From positions 62,001 to 126,000 of the forward strand of contig QRFJ01002483.1 of NCBI GenBank assembly GCA_006176705.1: DNA of 64,000 nt. Direction: 5' to 3'. The notes beneath the pieces were generated by a model, which had not been told where the DNA came from, did not search any database, and saw only the letters and a program-made list of their open reading frames with translations. This document shows positions 22,863 through 35,510 of the stretch, piece by piece. Numbering within the stretch: position 1 is the stretch's first letter; each line of letters opens with the position of its first letter. Source of the DNA: Cocos nucifera. Its lineage: Eukaryota; Streptophyta; Magnoliopsida; Arecales; Arecaceae. The translations under genes were made by a program, and so were the position numbers.

Positions 22863-25149
22863 TGAAGGAAAATCAACATTTTTTCACTACGGGATCATTC
22901 AAATCTGATTAGATCTGAAGAAATATTTTAAATTTTTTTTAAAAATTTTAATCAGATCTAAGACTTCTAGAATTTGATCCTATAGATCTGATCTTAAAAT
23001 TAAAATTAAATCAAATTTAATTTCTATCTTATTTGGGTAAATTATTTTTACCCTATTGATGATCTATCGTCATCCGGGGTTCTGGATCTAGCCACGTAAG
23101 TGCTTAGCCTCTACCAAAGTCCACTCGAACTGGATCTAGAGGTGCTCTCCTTCTAGATCTGATCTTCAAATATCAGATCTAGAGCCTTTTGGTTGATCCT
23201 TCAAATCTATCTTTGAAGGATACACGTTCGTCTCATGAACAGTTTGTCTTCTTTCCTGATCTTTGTGCCAAATAGGATTGATCTTCCTTCTCAACTTATG
23301 CCCAACCTTTGGCATGGAGAAGAGAAAAGAGATCAGAGGAAGGGAGGCATGGAGAGGGGTGAGGATGGCAGCATGTGGGCATGGGATGCAAAAGGATTCT
23401 TGAACCCTAGGGGTGTAGGGTCCTTTAAATAAATCCTGCGCCACCTAAGAGTTTTGATTGATCAAGCAACTTGATTGCTTGATTAAATTAGAACTCCATC
23501 TAATTTCCATGCATAAACACCAGGTCCTTACCTAGTTTTGTTGCCCAAAACCCTCCAAAAGTTGTCACACAAATTGGATAGGGAGAGAGAGAGATAGTGC
23601 AGATGGACTCTTCCTCCTCTCTTTGAATTTGATCTCAATCAAACCTCTTTGACTTACTGAAATCTAAATTTGACCTAGTCAAAGCCTATCTATTATGGGG
23701 TACGTGTCTAGGGGGATGTGTGCCCTTTCCATGTCGCACAAAATATCTAGGGGCGCATGCCCTTAGAAATTCTCTAGGGGGTGCACGCCCCCTATCCCTT
23801 CTTTCTTACAACAAGGTCAATCTTTGACCCTTGTTTAAAATAAAAAATGGTAGGTGACAAAAATTAGTAGGTGTTATCTTAAATTCATTTGATGAATTAA
23901 GACAACCCTTTTCTGATCTGGATAGGCTTCAGTCAGGATTTCAGAGTGAGTCAAACTCATCCAAGATGAACCAAAAAGACTACAGAAGGAGAATATTAGG
24001 CTCAATCGTATGCTAGCATAATTTTTTTGAACCTAATTAGATCTAATCCAAATCAATCAAACTAGGTTAGCTCAATTGATCACATCCAGACCCAAATCCT
24101 TATTTATATGATCTAGTTAGGTTCAGTTTTATATGATAATGAAATATGCCATAATCTTCATCATCGACATCATCGAAACATTTTTCAATGGACCAAAATT
24201 TTTTTGATTCATACAATTAGAATGATCGATCATTAAGATCATTCTAATTGCTCCCAAAATCCATCAGTGACACCTAGCAGTATATGATGGCAAGCCATCA
24301 GAACCAAAAATGAACCTCTCGATGAAGCTACCTGTATGATTGGGTTCTTCTATCTTGAGCCCTGATAGGATTAGAGTTAAGATGAACTCGTTAAACCCAA
24401 TATCCATCATATGAGTTAGTCATTTAATTCAAGTTTGATGTGAAACCCTAATAGAAGCTCTTTCTATCATCTTCACACTACCATGGCCATGGGCTTATGG
24501 ACTCAATCTCATAATCATCATAGGGCTACCCCTCATCTATCAAGATAGATAGATCTCCTATTAGTACAATCAAATTTCTATAATGAACATGCTATAACCA
24601 ACATACACCTCAGAATTTTGAATGGCTAGGAGACAAAGTTATGGTGTAGTCAAACTATAACATCCTCAAGATGAACTATCGATGTACCTTAGGTGAAAGA
24701 ACCAGATCCACCACTGCTTCATCGAACCAATCATTGACGAGAAGATAGACTTTCTTATGACTGCTCAAGGTGGTTACGCTTAGATGTCCTAGTTCTCTAA
24801 TGAGTACCTGTATTCTCGCTTTGGTATCTCGACATCGTAAACTCAAGACTCATCTATCCTAAGAAAGCAATCATACACCAACCTTTTAGATCGATCACTA
24901 TACTCGTGATGATCCTATAGTCAGGAGCAATTTATGAGTTAATTATAACAATTCATGTCTTAAATTTTCAACTCTTGAAAATATGAATTGTCATTACCAT
25001 TAACTCAAAGGATGTATCATAGACACTTTAAATATATGCTATGATATAAAATAACCCTTTTATTAATTCATAGTCAAAATTATAAAATTGCCCCTAGAAA
25101 TGTATTACAAGTGTTTAGCCAATCTGGCTTTTAGAAAATATATCTAACA
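22863..25149 (-). mobile_element. B: 3' LTR
   Basis: 2,287 bp, tgaaggaaaatcaac to atatatctaaca (+). The polypurine tract AAGTGGGAG (-) lies next to the border at about 25151-25159. A 13-bp perfect inverted repeat sits at 24214-24226 and 24238-24250. Confidence 0.92.
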
Positions 25150-26265
25150 AACTCCCACTTGATCTAAAGCCAATTGGCTATAAACCTAAGTCGCATCTTC
25201 TCTAAGTGGACTTCAATCTTCTTTTGGCTCAATGGTTTCATTAGTGGGTCAGCCGCATTGTCTATGGTATTGACTCTCTTGACCTCAACGTATCCCTTCT
25301 CGGGATAATCGTGGATCAGATGAAATTACCGCTCGATGTGCTTGGATTTCTGATGAGACTTCGGCTCCTTAGCTAGGGCTATGGCGTCATTGTTGTCATA
25401 GTATAGAGGAATGGCATCCGATGGCATCACTCTGAGCTTTACGACAAACTTCTTATACTAGAACACCTCCTTTGCAGCTTCCGATACAGTGATGTATTCT
25501 ACTTCTATAATGGAGTCTGCTATCATCATCATCTGCTTAGAACTCTTTTAGCTAACAGCACCACCATTGCATATAAACAAACTTCTAAATGTCGACTTTT
25601 GATCATCTATGTCGGACATAAAGTCTGAGTCTGTAAACCCCTAGATCTGGAGTTCTCTATTATCAAAGATTAGAAACATATCCTTAGTGCTTCTCAAGTA
25701 CTTAAGGATACATTTCACAAAAGTTCAGTGCTCTTCACCTGGATTTGACTGATACCTACTCGTAACACTCACAGCATAGGCAATATTAGGTCGTGTACAT
25801 AGCATGGCATACATGAGGCTCCCTATTACTGAAGCATAAGAGATCTTGCTCATATGTTCAATCTCCTCAGGTGTGCCAGGGCACATCTTCTTGGAGAGAT
25901 GAATGCCATGTCTAAAGGATACTAGATCTTTTTTGGAGTTTTTCATGCTAAATCTCTTTAGCACCTCCTCTATGTACATCTTTTATGAAAGTTCCAGCAT
26001 CCTATTCGGTCTATCCCTATAGACCTTAATTCTAAGAGTAAAGAATGCTTCTTCTAGATCTTTCATAGAGAACTATTTAGACAACCATATTTTGATTGTG
26101 GTCAACATGGGAATATCATTTTCAATTAGAGGATGTCATCCACGTACAGTACGAGGAAGACAACAGCGCTTCCATTGATCTTTTTGAATACACACGGCTC
26201 CTACTCATTTTTGATGAAATCAAATGATTTGATCACATCATTGAAACGAGCATTCCAGCTCCGAG
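25150..26265 (-). pseudogene. B pol: RNase H and end of RT
   Basis: From the stop after RFIANWL near 25170, the minus strand reads back through an RNase H tail (KGYVEVKRVNTIDNAADPLM near 25240-25300) to the RT tail (25725-25979: VLKRFSMKNSKK, HLSKKMCPGTPEEIEHM, ISYASVIGSLMYAMLCTRPN). Stops break the rest. It is cut at 26265, where LTR A begins; on the other side the frame resumes only after about 330 bp are missing. Confidence 0.88.
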
Positions 26266-28527
26266 TGAAGGGAAATCCTGATTTCTCGGTCCAGGTTCGT
26301 CCAGATCTGATTAGATCAAGAGATATATTTCATAAAATTTTCTCTTGACCTCATCAGAATCTTGTATAGTTTCAGATTATGATTCTTCATTATTTTAATA
26401 AATAAAATAAAATAGATAAATTAAATCTAATTTAATTTACCTGATTTGGGTAATCCTATTACCCTGTTAGATGATCCTGATTGCAGCGGAAGGTTCTGAT
26501 TCTAGCCACGCAAGCGCCTGGCCTCTACCGTATCCACTCGGGTTGGATCTGGAGATTCCTCTTCTTCTCTATCACTCCTCCAAAAATCAGATCTGGATCT
26601 GATCTGGAGGATCTTCAAAACTCTTTTGAAGATCTGCATCATCCTTTGCAGCAGCGCTCAGCCTTCTTGCTTTGATCGCCTTTCCTTGATCTGAATCGCC
26701 CAAACTAAGTCCAAAACACTTTTGGACGTGGAGCGCAAGGGAAAGAGAGTATGGCGTGGAGAAGGAGGGAGAGAGGCGCCTTGTGTGGGAAATCTCTTTC
26801 AATAAGACTTTGGATTAGGTTGGGTGCAGGTTATTTATAGACTAAGCGTGATCCAACTCTTCTTCCTCTCAACCAATCACAACCCTTTGTGAAATATGAT
26901 CTAAATCTGATTGGTTGAAAAAGAGACCCCTGGATTCCTCCTTAGAGGGCGCCTAAGACCAGTCAAACTGGATTCTTAGTAGAACTTCGATTGGAATCCT
27001 AAAGGGAGGTGGAGTCCTTGTCCAACAAGGATCCTAGGCGCCTCCTTTATGGGCTCACGCCACCCTTGCGTGCGCCTTCTCCTTGCCAGGTTCTGGCAGG
27101 GGGACAAGCCCCCACCAGCTCTCCAATAGGTGCATGACATGTGGTTCAAAAGTCAAAGGGTGAATGGTCAACGTTTTGACCAGTCAAGAGGTAGACTTTT
27201 GACCAAAGTCAAAGAATAAGAAATGGCAGGTGACCAAAAATGGCAGATAATGTTTACAAATAAGCAACCTATTCTGACTTGGACAACCTCCAGTCAGACC
27301 ATATGAAGGCCTCTGATTGAGCAACAAACTCTTTGGCTCAGTCAGGACAACTTATTTATGATATAAAAGAAGAACGTTAGGTCAATCGAGTGCTAGCACG
27401 ATTTCCTTGAACCTAATTGAATCTCATTCAGATCAATTGAACTAGATCAGTTCAATTGATGATCACCAGATTCAAACCCTTGTTTGCTGTGACCCAGTTA
27501 GGTTCAGTTCTGTATGGTAATGGGATATGTCATGATCTCTATCATAGACATCATCGAAACTCCTTTCGATGGATCAGAACTCTTCTGATTCGAACAGCTA
27601 GAATGATTGATCATCTAAATCATTCTAATTGCTCCCAAAATCCACCAGTGACACCTAGCAGTATATGGTGGCAACCCATCAGAGCTGAATGCGAACCTCT
27701 TGGTGCAGCTACCTGTGTGATTCAGTTCTTCTATCTTGAGCCCCGATCAGATTAGGGTTAAGGTGAACTCGTCAAACCCTAGTCTCTGTCATATGATGTA
27801 ATCATTCGATTCGAGTCAATGTGAAAATCTAAATAGAAACTCTTTCTATTATATTTCACTCTACCATGGCCATGGATTTCTGGACTTGATTCTCATGATC
27901 ATCATAGGGCTGCTCCTCTACCACCGAGGTAAATAGATCCCATCTTGATGCAATCCAGTTCCTACAATGAACATGCTATAGCCAACATACACCTAGGGTT
28001 CCATATGGCTAAAGAGACCGAGTAATGGTGTAGTCAAACTATAACACCCTCAAGGTGAACTACCGATGCATCTCAGGTCAAAGAACCAGACACACTACTG
28101 CAGCATCGAGTCAGTCATTGACGAGAAGGTAACTTCCTAATGACTACTCGAGGTGGTCACGCTCAGTGCCCCTCGTTCTCTAACGAGTACCTGTACTCTC
28201 GCTCCGATGTCTCCACACCGTAGACTCAAGACTCATCTACTAAAGAGAAGCGATCGTACACCAACCTTCAGATCAATCACCATCCTCGTGATGATCCTAT
28301 GGTCGGGAGCTGTTTATGAGTTAATAATGATTATCATGTCTTAAATTTTAACTCTTGAAAATATGAATTATCATTACCATTACTCAAAGGATGTATCACA
28401 CAGACACTAAATACACATATGTGATAGAAAATAACCATTTCATTAATTATAGTCAAAATTACAATTTTGCCCTAGAAGTGTATTACAAGTGTCAGCCAAT
28501 TCTGGCTTCTAGGGCACATATATTAAC
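26266..28527 (-). mobile_element. A: 3' LTR
   Basis: tgaagggaaatcctgattt to catatattaacca, about 2,262 bp. It aligns along its whole length with 34132-36412. Differences are mostly single inserted or lost bases. ORFs of 99 and 83 codons at the same place in both LTRs (27456, 35368) are chance frames in U3. Confidence 0.9.
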
Positions 28528-29917
28528 CAATCTCCCACTTGTCCTAAAGCCAATTGGCTACCAAGTCCTAAGTCCCATTCTTCTCAAGGTGGGCTTCGAT
28601 CTTCTGCTGCCCAACGGCTTTGTAAGTGGGTCTGCCACATTATCTGTGGAGTTGACTCTCTTGACCTCAACGTAACCTTTCTCAAGAATAATCACGGGGA
28701 GGTGTATCACCGTTGCTTGGAACTCTTCCAGCACAAACAGTCTGCCAGATGTCGACTTTCGATCATCTATATCAGACATGAAGTCCGAAGTCTGTGTATC
28801 CCTGGACTTGGAGTTCTCCATTACCAAAAGACCAACATCATATCCTTAGTTCTTCTCAAGTACTTAAGGATAAATTTCACAGAAGTCCATGTTCTTCACC
28901 GGATTTGACTGATATCTGCTTGTGACACTCACAGCATGGGCCTATATCAGGTCCGTTACATAGCATGGCATACATGAGGCTCCCTATTGCAGAAGCATAA
29001 GGGATCTTGCTCATGCATTCTATTTCCTCAGGTGTGCTGGGGCACATCTTCTTGGAAAAGATGAATACCATGTCTGAAGGGTATTAATCCCCTCTTTAGA
29101 GTTTTCCATACTAAACCTCTTTTAGTACTTCCTCTATGTACATTTTCTGTGAAAGTCCTAGCATCCTATTCGGTCTATCCCTATAGACCTTAATTCTAGA
29201 ATAAAGGATGCTTCACCTAGTCTTTCATGGAGAATTCCTTGGACAACACACATCTGACTGATGTCAACATGGGAATATCATTCCCAATAAGGAGGATGTC
29301 ATCCACGTACAATTACGGGAAGACAACAGCGCTCCACATGACCTTTTTGAAAACACATTGGTTCCTCTTCGTTTTTGATGAAAACCAAACTTTTTGATCA
29401 CATCATTGAACGAGTGGTTCCAGCTCCGAGATGCTTGCTTAAGTCCATATATGGACCTTTGCAGCTTGCAAACCTTGTGATCAGTATCACTGGATGTGAA
29501 ACCTAGCGGTGTTCCATATAGATATCTCCTCAAGATATCCATTTAGAATGCCGTTTCACGTCCATTTGCCATATTTCATTAATCGAAATAGGCTGCAACA
29601 GAAACAAGCATGTGCGATGGATTTAAGCATAGCTACTGGGGAAAAGGTATCCTGATAGTCAATGCCTTCACGTTGACTATAACCTTTTGCCACCAGTCTA
29701 GCCTTGAATGTCTCCACATTTCCCATCTGCACCAATCTTTCTCTTGAAGATCTATTTTACACCCAATAGGTACTATACCTTCTGGTGGATCTACCAAGGT
29801 CCAGACTTGGTTTGAGTGCATCGAGTCAATTTCTGACTTCATTGCCTCAAGCCATTCTCGGTCGATATCTGATATCGCCTCGTTGTAGGTTTTGGGATCA
29901 TCACCATGAGCAACCAT
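28528..29917 (-). pseudogene. A pol: RT and RNase H
   Basis: Pieces on the minus strand: start of RT (29633-29917: REWLEAMKSEIDSMHSNQVW, then LVDPPEG), middle (29264-29542: GFTSSDTDHKVCKLQRSIYG, LKQASRSWNHSF), RT tail (28877-29071: KKMCPSTPEEIECMSKIPYA), and RNase H end (28558-28827: GYVEVKRVNSTDNVADPLTK). Each piece is in a different frame, separated by 1-base shifts. Compared with B, the amino-acid motifs are well kept while the frame is not, unlike slow decay. It is not functional as given. Confidence 0.85.
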
Positions 29918-30542
29918 TACCTATGAGGAACATTTCCTCTACATCACTCTGAAATAATACCTAAGTATCTTTCAGGGGACGGGAAACTCTTTCCGATCTA
30001 CGAGGTGGAGGAGGTAGTGTTCTTATTGGCTCAACCTGATTTGGTTCCACTTGGTCCTTAGCTCGTTCTGCTTGTGAGACTTTCTCATCAAGCTTAATCT
30101 GCTTTCCAATGCCACTAAACTATTTTTCAAGAAATATGGCATGTCGACTCACAATCACATTGTGGTCTTCTGGAATGTAGAAATAGTATCCTAATGACTC
30201 TTTAGGATATCCTATGAATCGAGCTCTAAAGGATCTAAATTCTAACTTGTCCGCTTGTTGTCTTTTGACATAAGCCGGACAATCCCAAATTATGAGATGA
30301 CTCAGACTTGGTTTCTTACCGTGCCATATCTCATACGGTGTGGTAGGAACGGTTTAGAGGAAGACCCTATTCAGTAAATAGATTGAAGTTAATAATGAAT
30401 GTCCCCAAAGAGAAATCTGGGAGGTCTGTGAAAGCTCATCATGGATCGACCATATCCAATAGAGTCCGATTTCTCCGTTCTGAAACCCATTGATTAAGGT
30501 GGTTTTCCTGGTGGAGTCCATTGAGAGACTATGCCATTTTTC
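29918..30542 (-). pseudogene. A pol: integrase C-terminal part and linker
   Basis: After the stop that ends the 419-codon stretch, the minus strand continues with integrase text: LINGFQNGEIGLYWIW, then NRVFL, TPYEIWHGKKPSLSHL, then FIGYPKESLGYYFYIPEDHN and VIVSRHAIFLEK, the usual copia integrase tail. Frames change several times. The third catalytic residue (Glu) region lies around the break and is damaged. Confidence 0.8.
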
Positions 30543-31802
30543 TTAGATAGTCAGGAATTCCCGGCTAAGGTATTCACCTCCTCGATCTGATCGGAAGAAC
30601 CTTAATGGTTTTCCTGTTTGTTTTTCTACTTCATGTCTGAATTCTTTTGAACTTTCAAAGGCTTCAGACTTATGTCTCATAAGATACATATACCCATACC
30701 TAGACAGATCATCGGTAAAGGTAATGAAGTAGACAAAATTGCCTCTAGCCGGCACATCGAATGGGCCGCACACATCAGTATGTACTAGGGCAAGGAGATC
30801 TATGGCCCTCTCCCCATGTCCAACAAAAGGGAGTTTAGTCATTTTGCCTTGAAGACAAGATTCCAAGTTGGATTGACCCAAAGTCAATGGACTCAATAGC
30901 CCATTTTTCTCCAATTTGTTAATCCTATCTTCTGCTATATGACCTAATCTCAGGTGCCATAGATATCTGTCGTTTGGACTATCCCTAGGTCGTTTGGCAT
31001 TCACGTTTTGCTCGATAGTTAAAACAGGTACATCAATATGCAACTGATAAAGACCATTAACAAGGAAACCATTTGCAATTTTATTTCTTTCATAAAGAAT
31101 GTTACAATGGTCCTTAAAGAAGGTGATCACATAACCTTCTTGTGCTAAGCATGAAACAGAAATCAAATTCCTGCTAGCTGCAGGCACATAATAACAGTCT
31201 TTTAAAACTAAGTCTAAACCAGATGGTAATCGCAGAGGGTATGTTCCCACGGCTACTGCAGCAACTCTTGCTCCATTACCGACGCGTAGGATCATGTCTC
31301 CATCCCTCAGCCTCCTGCTATCCTCAAGACCCTGCATAGAAGTGCACAGATGAGCACTAGAACCAGAGTCAAGCACCCAACTGGATGCAGAAGAAACCGT
31401 AAGGTTAGACTCAATAACGAGCATACCTCCAGAAGGACCTTCCTTCTTGTTCTTCAGGGTGGCCAGGTAAGTAGGGCAGTTCCGCTTCCAATGGCCGTCG
31501 CTGTTGCAATGGAAACACTTTCCTTTGCCATCGACCTTCTTCTTCGGTTCTGCCTTCTTCTTCTTTGATCCTTCTACCTTTTGCTTTTTCACAGACTTCT
31601 TTTTCTTTCCATAAGACTTTCTTTTGGAAGAAGTCCGTTCCATAGCAAGAACTGAGCCTTTAGAACCTTTCATAGAAAGCTCAGCGGTAACCAGCATATT
31701 CATCAACTCGGCCAAGGAATTTTGAAGTTTATGCATGTGGTAATTCATGATGAATTGCCCATATGCATCAGTCAAGGATTGCAGAATAATATCGTTCTGC
31801 AA
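30543..31802 (-). CDS. A: Gag C-terminus, protease and integrase N-half (open, truncated)
   Basis: A 419-codon open frame. The Met is internal, since Gag text continues upstream of it. In order: a Lys-rich stretch (residues 57-93), zinc knuckle CFHCNSDGHWKRNC (96-109), protease with WVLDSGSSAHLC (catalytic Asp145), the conserved CYYVPAASRNLISVSCL, the pre-integrase zinc finger with LWHLRLGH (281-288), and the integrase core with HTDVCGPFDV (Asp343) and FFRSDRGGEYLS (Asp406). It stops at residue 419, before the catalytic Glu. In the zinc finger the first Cys of the pair seen in B (CESC) is Leu here (LESC). It would bind genomic RNA, cut the polyprotein and integrate DNA, but the chain ends early, so it is a truncated product of a dead element. 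It is the best-preserved reading frame in the window. Confidence 0.88.
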   Translation of the reverse strand: MQNDIILQSLTDAYGQFIMNYHMHKLQNSLAELMNMLVTAELSMKGSKGSVLAMERTSSKRKSYGKKKKSVKKQKVEGSKKKKAEPKKKVDGKGKCFHCNSDGHWKRNCPTYLATLKNKKEGPSGGMLVIESNLTVSSASSWVLDSGSSAHLCTSMQGLEDSRRLRDGDMILRVGNGARVAAVAVGTYPLRLPSGLDLVLKDCYYVPAASRNLISVSCLAQEGYVITFFKDHCNILYERNKIANGFLVNGLYQLHIDVPVLTIEQNVNAKRPRDSPNDRYLWHLRLGHIAEDRINKLEKNGLLSPLTLGQSNLESCLQGKMTKLPFVGHGERAIDLLALVHTDVCGPFDVPARGNFVYFITFTDDLSRYGYMYLMRHKSEAFESSKEFRHEVEKQTGKPLRFFRSDRGGEYLSREFLTI

Positions 31803-32260
31803 TCCAAGTCCAACTTCACACCGAGCTTCTCAAGCTCTTCCATGTCCTTGATCATTGTCAGACAGTGATCTTGGACTGACTGCCCATCACGCATCTTAGC
31901 CTTAAAAAGTCATTTTGTGACTTGATATTTGGCTGCGCGACTCTGTTCACCAAACATCTCCTGCAGGTGAGCCAACATTTGGCGAGCAGTCCCGATATCT
32001 TCATGTTGGCGCTGGAGCTCATCAGACATCGAGCCCAACATGTAGTATCTGGCCTTATTGTCTTCGTCAATCCATTTTTCCAGAGACGCTCTCTGTTCAG
32101 TGGATGGACGAGCTGGTAAGGTGGGAGGGTCCTGGTCCAAAACATGTGTTAACTTCTCTGAACCCAAAACAATTTTGTAGTTCCTGAGCCAATCTTTATA
32201 ATTGGGTCCAGTCAGTCTATGTGTGTCTAGGATACGTGCCAGTGGGTTGGACGCAGACAT
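31803..32260 (-). pseudogene. A: gag N-terminal part
   Basis: ATG at 32258-32260 begins MSASNPLARILDTHRLTGPN and runs to about 31910 (122-codon frame with upstream in-frame codons). It contains GPNYKDWLRNYKIVLGSEKL and ARQMLAHLQEMFGEQSRAAK, the usual copia Gag (UBN2-type) text. A frame change near 31905 separates it from the 419-codon stretch. The Met at 32260 is preferred because B aligns from the same point. Confidence 0.85.
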
Positions 32261-34116
32261 TTTCCTGTAGAGAGTCAAAGATTCTAGTTAGATACTGTAA
32301 TTTTGACTTGACCAATTTGTTTAGGGATTTTATTTTTAAACAAATTAGCTCCCACTATTTTCTCGGATCCCTACACTCCCTCTGTAGAGATGCGAAAATC
32401 TCCGCGATTGATGATTTCTAGTGGGTGGTGCGGTCTCACCAACTGACTCATCACCTCACCTAACAGTTATTGGTGATGGGTTAGCCAATGAGTGAACAAC
32501 TCTTGTTCAATGATTCTCTAATCATGGTGCACCCAAACTTGGTCTCTAATTCATGAATCTCACCGTATCCGGAATATTGATCCACTCCTTAGTTAAGTCA
32601 GACCCACCATTTGCATAGACTGGGTTCCTAATTGGGTCTCTCACCGTATCCGAAATATTGAGCCCAACTCATCCTCCAGCCCATAGCATCCAATGCCTAA
32701 TAGACATGGTTGCGTCTTCCCGGTGCAACTGAGCCACTGTATCCAGCCGAGAACAATCAACCCCGGGAAGGGCCCGCACGTCTACAATGGTGGAAGACCT
32801 CGGACTTAATCTTTTCTTAGGGAGAATTGATTCAGGTCTCATTAAACTAGACTTGGCTTAGTCATAACAATTATGACTAACCTAGTGGCATGGGTCAGCT
32901 CGGATTATTGACCACCTCAGATCAGAACTGTGTCAACAGATATGGCCAGGTAAGTGAGACCGGTGGAAGGAATATGCCGTTAACTCGCACAAGAACGCAT
33001 TCAGGTCGAGTAGCTTCCAATTAAAAACCAGTCGGTCGTCTGTGCCAAACTTACCTTAGACACCAAATTGTTGAGTCAGAACCAATTGGGTTAGCCTACA
33101 ATCCAGACTCTAACCTCTGAGCCTAATTAGGTCTTGCTTGATCGTGACTCGATCTTGACCCAGACTTAATCCTATTAGGCTGGTCAATTTAAGCATTGTT
33201 GATCCCATCTAACCAACTCTTGATTCGGTTTGATCAACCGCTTAGACCTAATTGAGCTACCCAAGCCCGAACCCAGTATTATGAATATGTCTTAGATCTG
33301 AAATTCTCAATTTTAGACCTAATTAATATTCCATAAACTTAATTCTTAATTAAGTTGGGTTCATAAACAAAATATGCACAATAAATCCTAGGGTTTCAGG
33401 ATCTAGGGTTTTGCAGAAAGTAAGTTTTGGGTTTCTGATTAAGGACGAACACGCAGCACCCCTACACGTCATAAGAACACCCCATCGAATGGGAAGAGAG
33501 GGCCTTTAAACCCTTCTTCGTTCTTATGACCGGACGGCCAAGAGGAACGCCTTAATCAGGAACATGTAAATCTACAAAACAGTTATAGATCTATATCATA
33601 TATCTCATATACAAATTTAGATCTAATCAAGGCATATTTTGCATACATCTCATGTATCAAATCATGCATGTTTTCAGATCTAAATTATCACATAATAATC
33701 TAAAAAATTAGATTTAAATTGATCTAATCAAAATAAATTCTAATCTAGACAATTATGTAGAACTATTCTACAACTAGTCTAGTCATGCATCTATCATATC
33801 TCATATGATATTTAAAATTAAATAATTTTTATTTGCTGTTTATCAGATGTTATTATAACACTTATAATATCAGAAAATAGTAAATAAGAAGATCTAAAAT
33901 ATGATTTAATCAGATTAAATCAAAGACATGCAAAACTATTCTATAGAACTATTCTATTCTAGAACTAGTCATGCATATCTTCATGTTCTTAGATCCAAAT
34001 CATTTAATTTTAATTTTTCTGATTTCAGATCTGATCACATCTCATGTGACATCTGAAATCACTTTATTTTCTAATTAAAATAAAATTAAAATCAGATCTA
34101 AACAATTTAGAACCAT
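32261..34116 (-). mobile_element. A: long untranslated leader
   Basis: About 1.85 kb between primer site and gag start without a sensible reading frame. B has an equally long, colinear leader (38949-40815), so the length is a family trait. It contains a near-duplicate phrase, ctcaccgtatccg.aatattg, at 32559 and 32640. Confidence 0.75.
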
Positions 34117-34129
34117 GGCTCTGATACCA
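34117..34129 (-). promoter_or_regulatory. A: primer binding site (tRNA-Met)
   Basis: ggctctgatacca on +, two bases from the 5' LTR border; intact. Confidence 0.9.
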
Positions 34130-34707
34130 GTTGAAGGGAAATCCTGATTTCCCGGTCCAGGTTCGTCCAGATCTGATTAGATCAAGAGATATATTTCAAA
34201 AATTTTCTCTTGATCTCAATCAGATCTTGATATGTTTCAGATCTGATTCTTATTATTTTAATAAATAAAATAAAATAAGATAAATTAAATCAAATTTAAT
34301 TTACCTGATTTGGGTAATCCTATTACCCTGTAGATGATCCTGATTGCAGCGGAAGGTTCTGGATCTTAGCCACGCAAGCGCCTGGCCTCTACCGGTATCC
34401 ACTCGGGTTGGATCTGGAGATCCTCTTCTTCTCTATCACACCTCCAAAAATCAGATCTGGATCTGATCTGGAGGATCTTCAAAACTCTTTTGAAGATCTG
34501 CAGTCGTCCTTTTGCAGCAGCGCAGCCTTCTTGCTTTTGATCGCCTTTCCTTGATCTGAATCGCACCAACCTAAGTCCAAAACACTTTTGGACGTGGAGA
34601 GCAAGGGGAGAAGAGACTATGGCATGGAGAAGGAGGGGAGAGGCAGCCTTGGGGCGTGGGAAATCTCTTTGAATTGCACTTAGGAATTAGGGTTGGGCGC
34701 AGGGTCT

Positions 34708-34716
34708 TATTTATAG
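34708..34716 (-). promoter_or_regulatory. A: TATA-like box in the 5' LTR
   Basis: tatttatag on + is CTATAAATA on -. It lies about 575 bp before the primer side of the LTR, and the same box occurs at 998-1006 in J. Confidence 0.5.
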
Positions 34717-35430
34717 ACCTCTTGTGATCCAACTCCTCTTCCTCTCAACCAATCACAACCCTTTGTGAAATCAGATCTAAATCTGATTGGTTGGAATAGA
34801 GACCCCTGGATTCCTCCTTAGAGGGCGCCTAAGACCAGTCAAACTGGATTCTTAGTAGAACTCTGATTGGAATCCAAAAGGGAGGTGGAGTCCTTGTCCA
34901 ACAAGGACTCCTAGGCGCCTCCTACTTGGGCTCACGCCACCCTTGGCGTGCGCCCTTCTCCTTGCCAGGTTCTGGCAGGGGGACAGGCCCCCACCAGCTC
35001 TCCAATAGGTGCATGACATGTGGTCAAAAGTCAAAGGGTCAATGGTCAACGTTTGACCAGTCAAAGGTAGACTTTTGACCAAAGTCAAAGAACAAGAAAT
35101 GGCAGGTGACCAAAAATGGCAGGTAATGTCTTACAAATAAGACAACCTATTCTGACTTGGACAACCTCCAGTCAGACCATATGAAGGCCTCTGATTGAGC
35201 ACAAACTCCTTTGGCTCAGTCAGGACAACTTATTTATGATAGTAAAAGAAGAACGTTAGGTTCAATCGAGTGCTAGCACGATTTCCTTGAACCTAATTGA
35301 ATCTCATTCAGATCAATTGAACTAGATCAGTTCAATTGATGATCACCAGATTCAAACCCTTGTTTGTGTGACCCAGTTAGGTTCAGTTCTGTATGGTAAT
35401 GGGATATGTCATGATCTCTATCATAGACAT

Positions 35431-35510
35431 CATCGAAACTCCTTTCGATGGATCAGAACTCTTCTGATTCGAACAGCTAGAATGATCGATCATCTAAATC
35501 ATTCTAATTG
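35431..35510. repeat. three consecutive stem-loops in copia LTR A
   Basis: catcgaaa-ctcc-tttcgatg (35431-35450), atcagaa-ctc-ttctgat (35452-35468) and agaatgat..atcattct (35479-35505). The third has a 13-bp perfect form in B (24214-24250), and equivalent inverted repeats occur in the other LTRs of the family. Confidence 0.75.

Noticed and set aside
27456..27755. 99-codon ORF seen again at 35368-35619
   Set aside because: Present in both LTRs of A because the LTRs are copies. It is absent as a frame in B and has no known domain.
30543..31802. 419-codon ORF as a possible host gene
   Set aside because: Zinc knuckle, protease and integrase motifs in copia order, inside paired LTRs, show it to be retrotransposon.
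34117..34129. tRNA-like motif gctctgatacca, also at 10349, 16996 and 22353
   Set aside because: These are primer binding sites next to LTRs. No cloverleaf or A/B boxes surround them.
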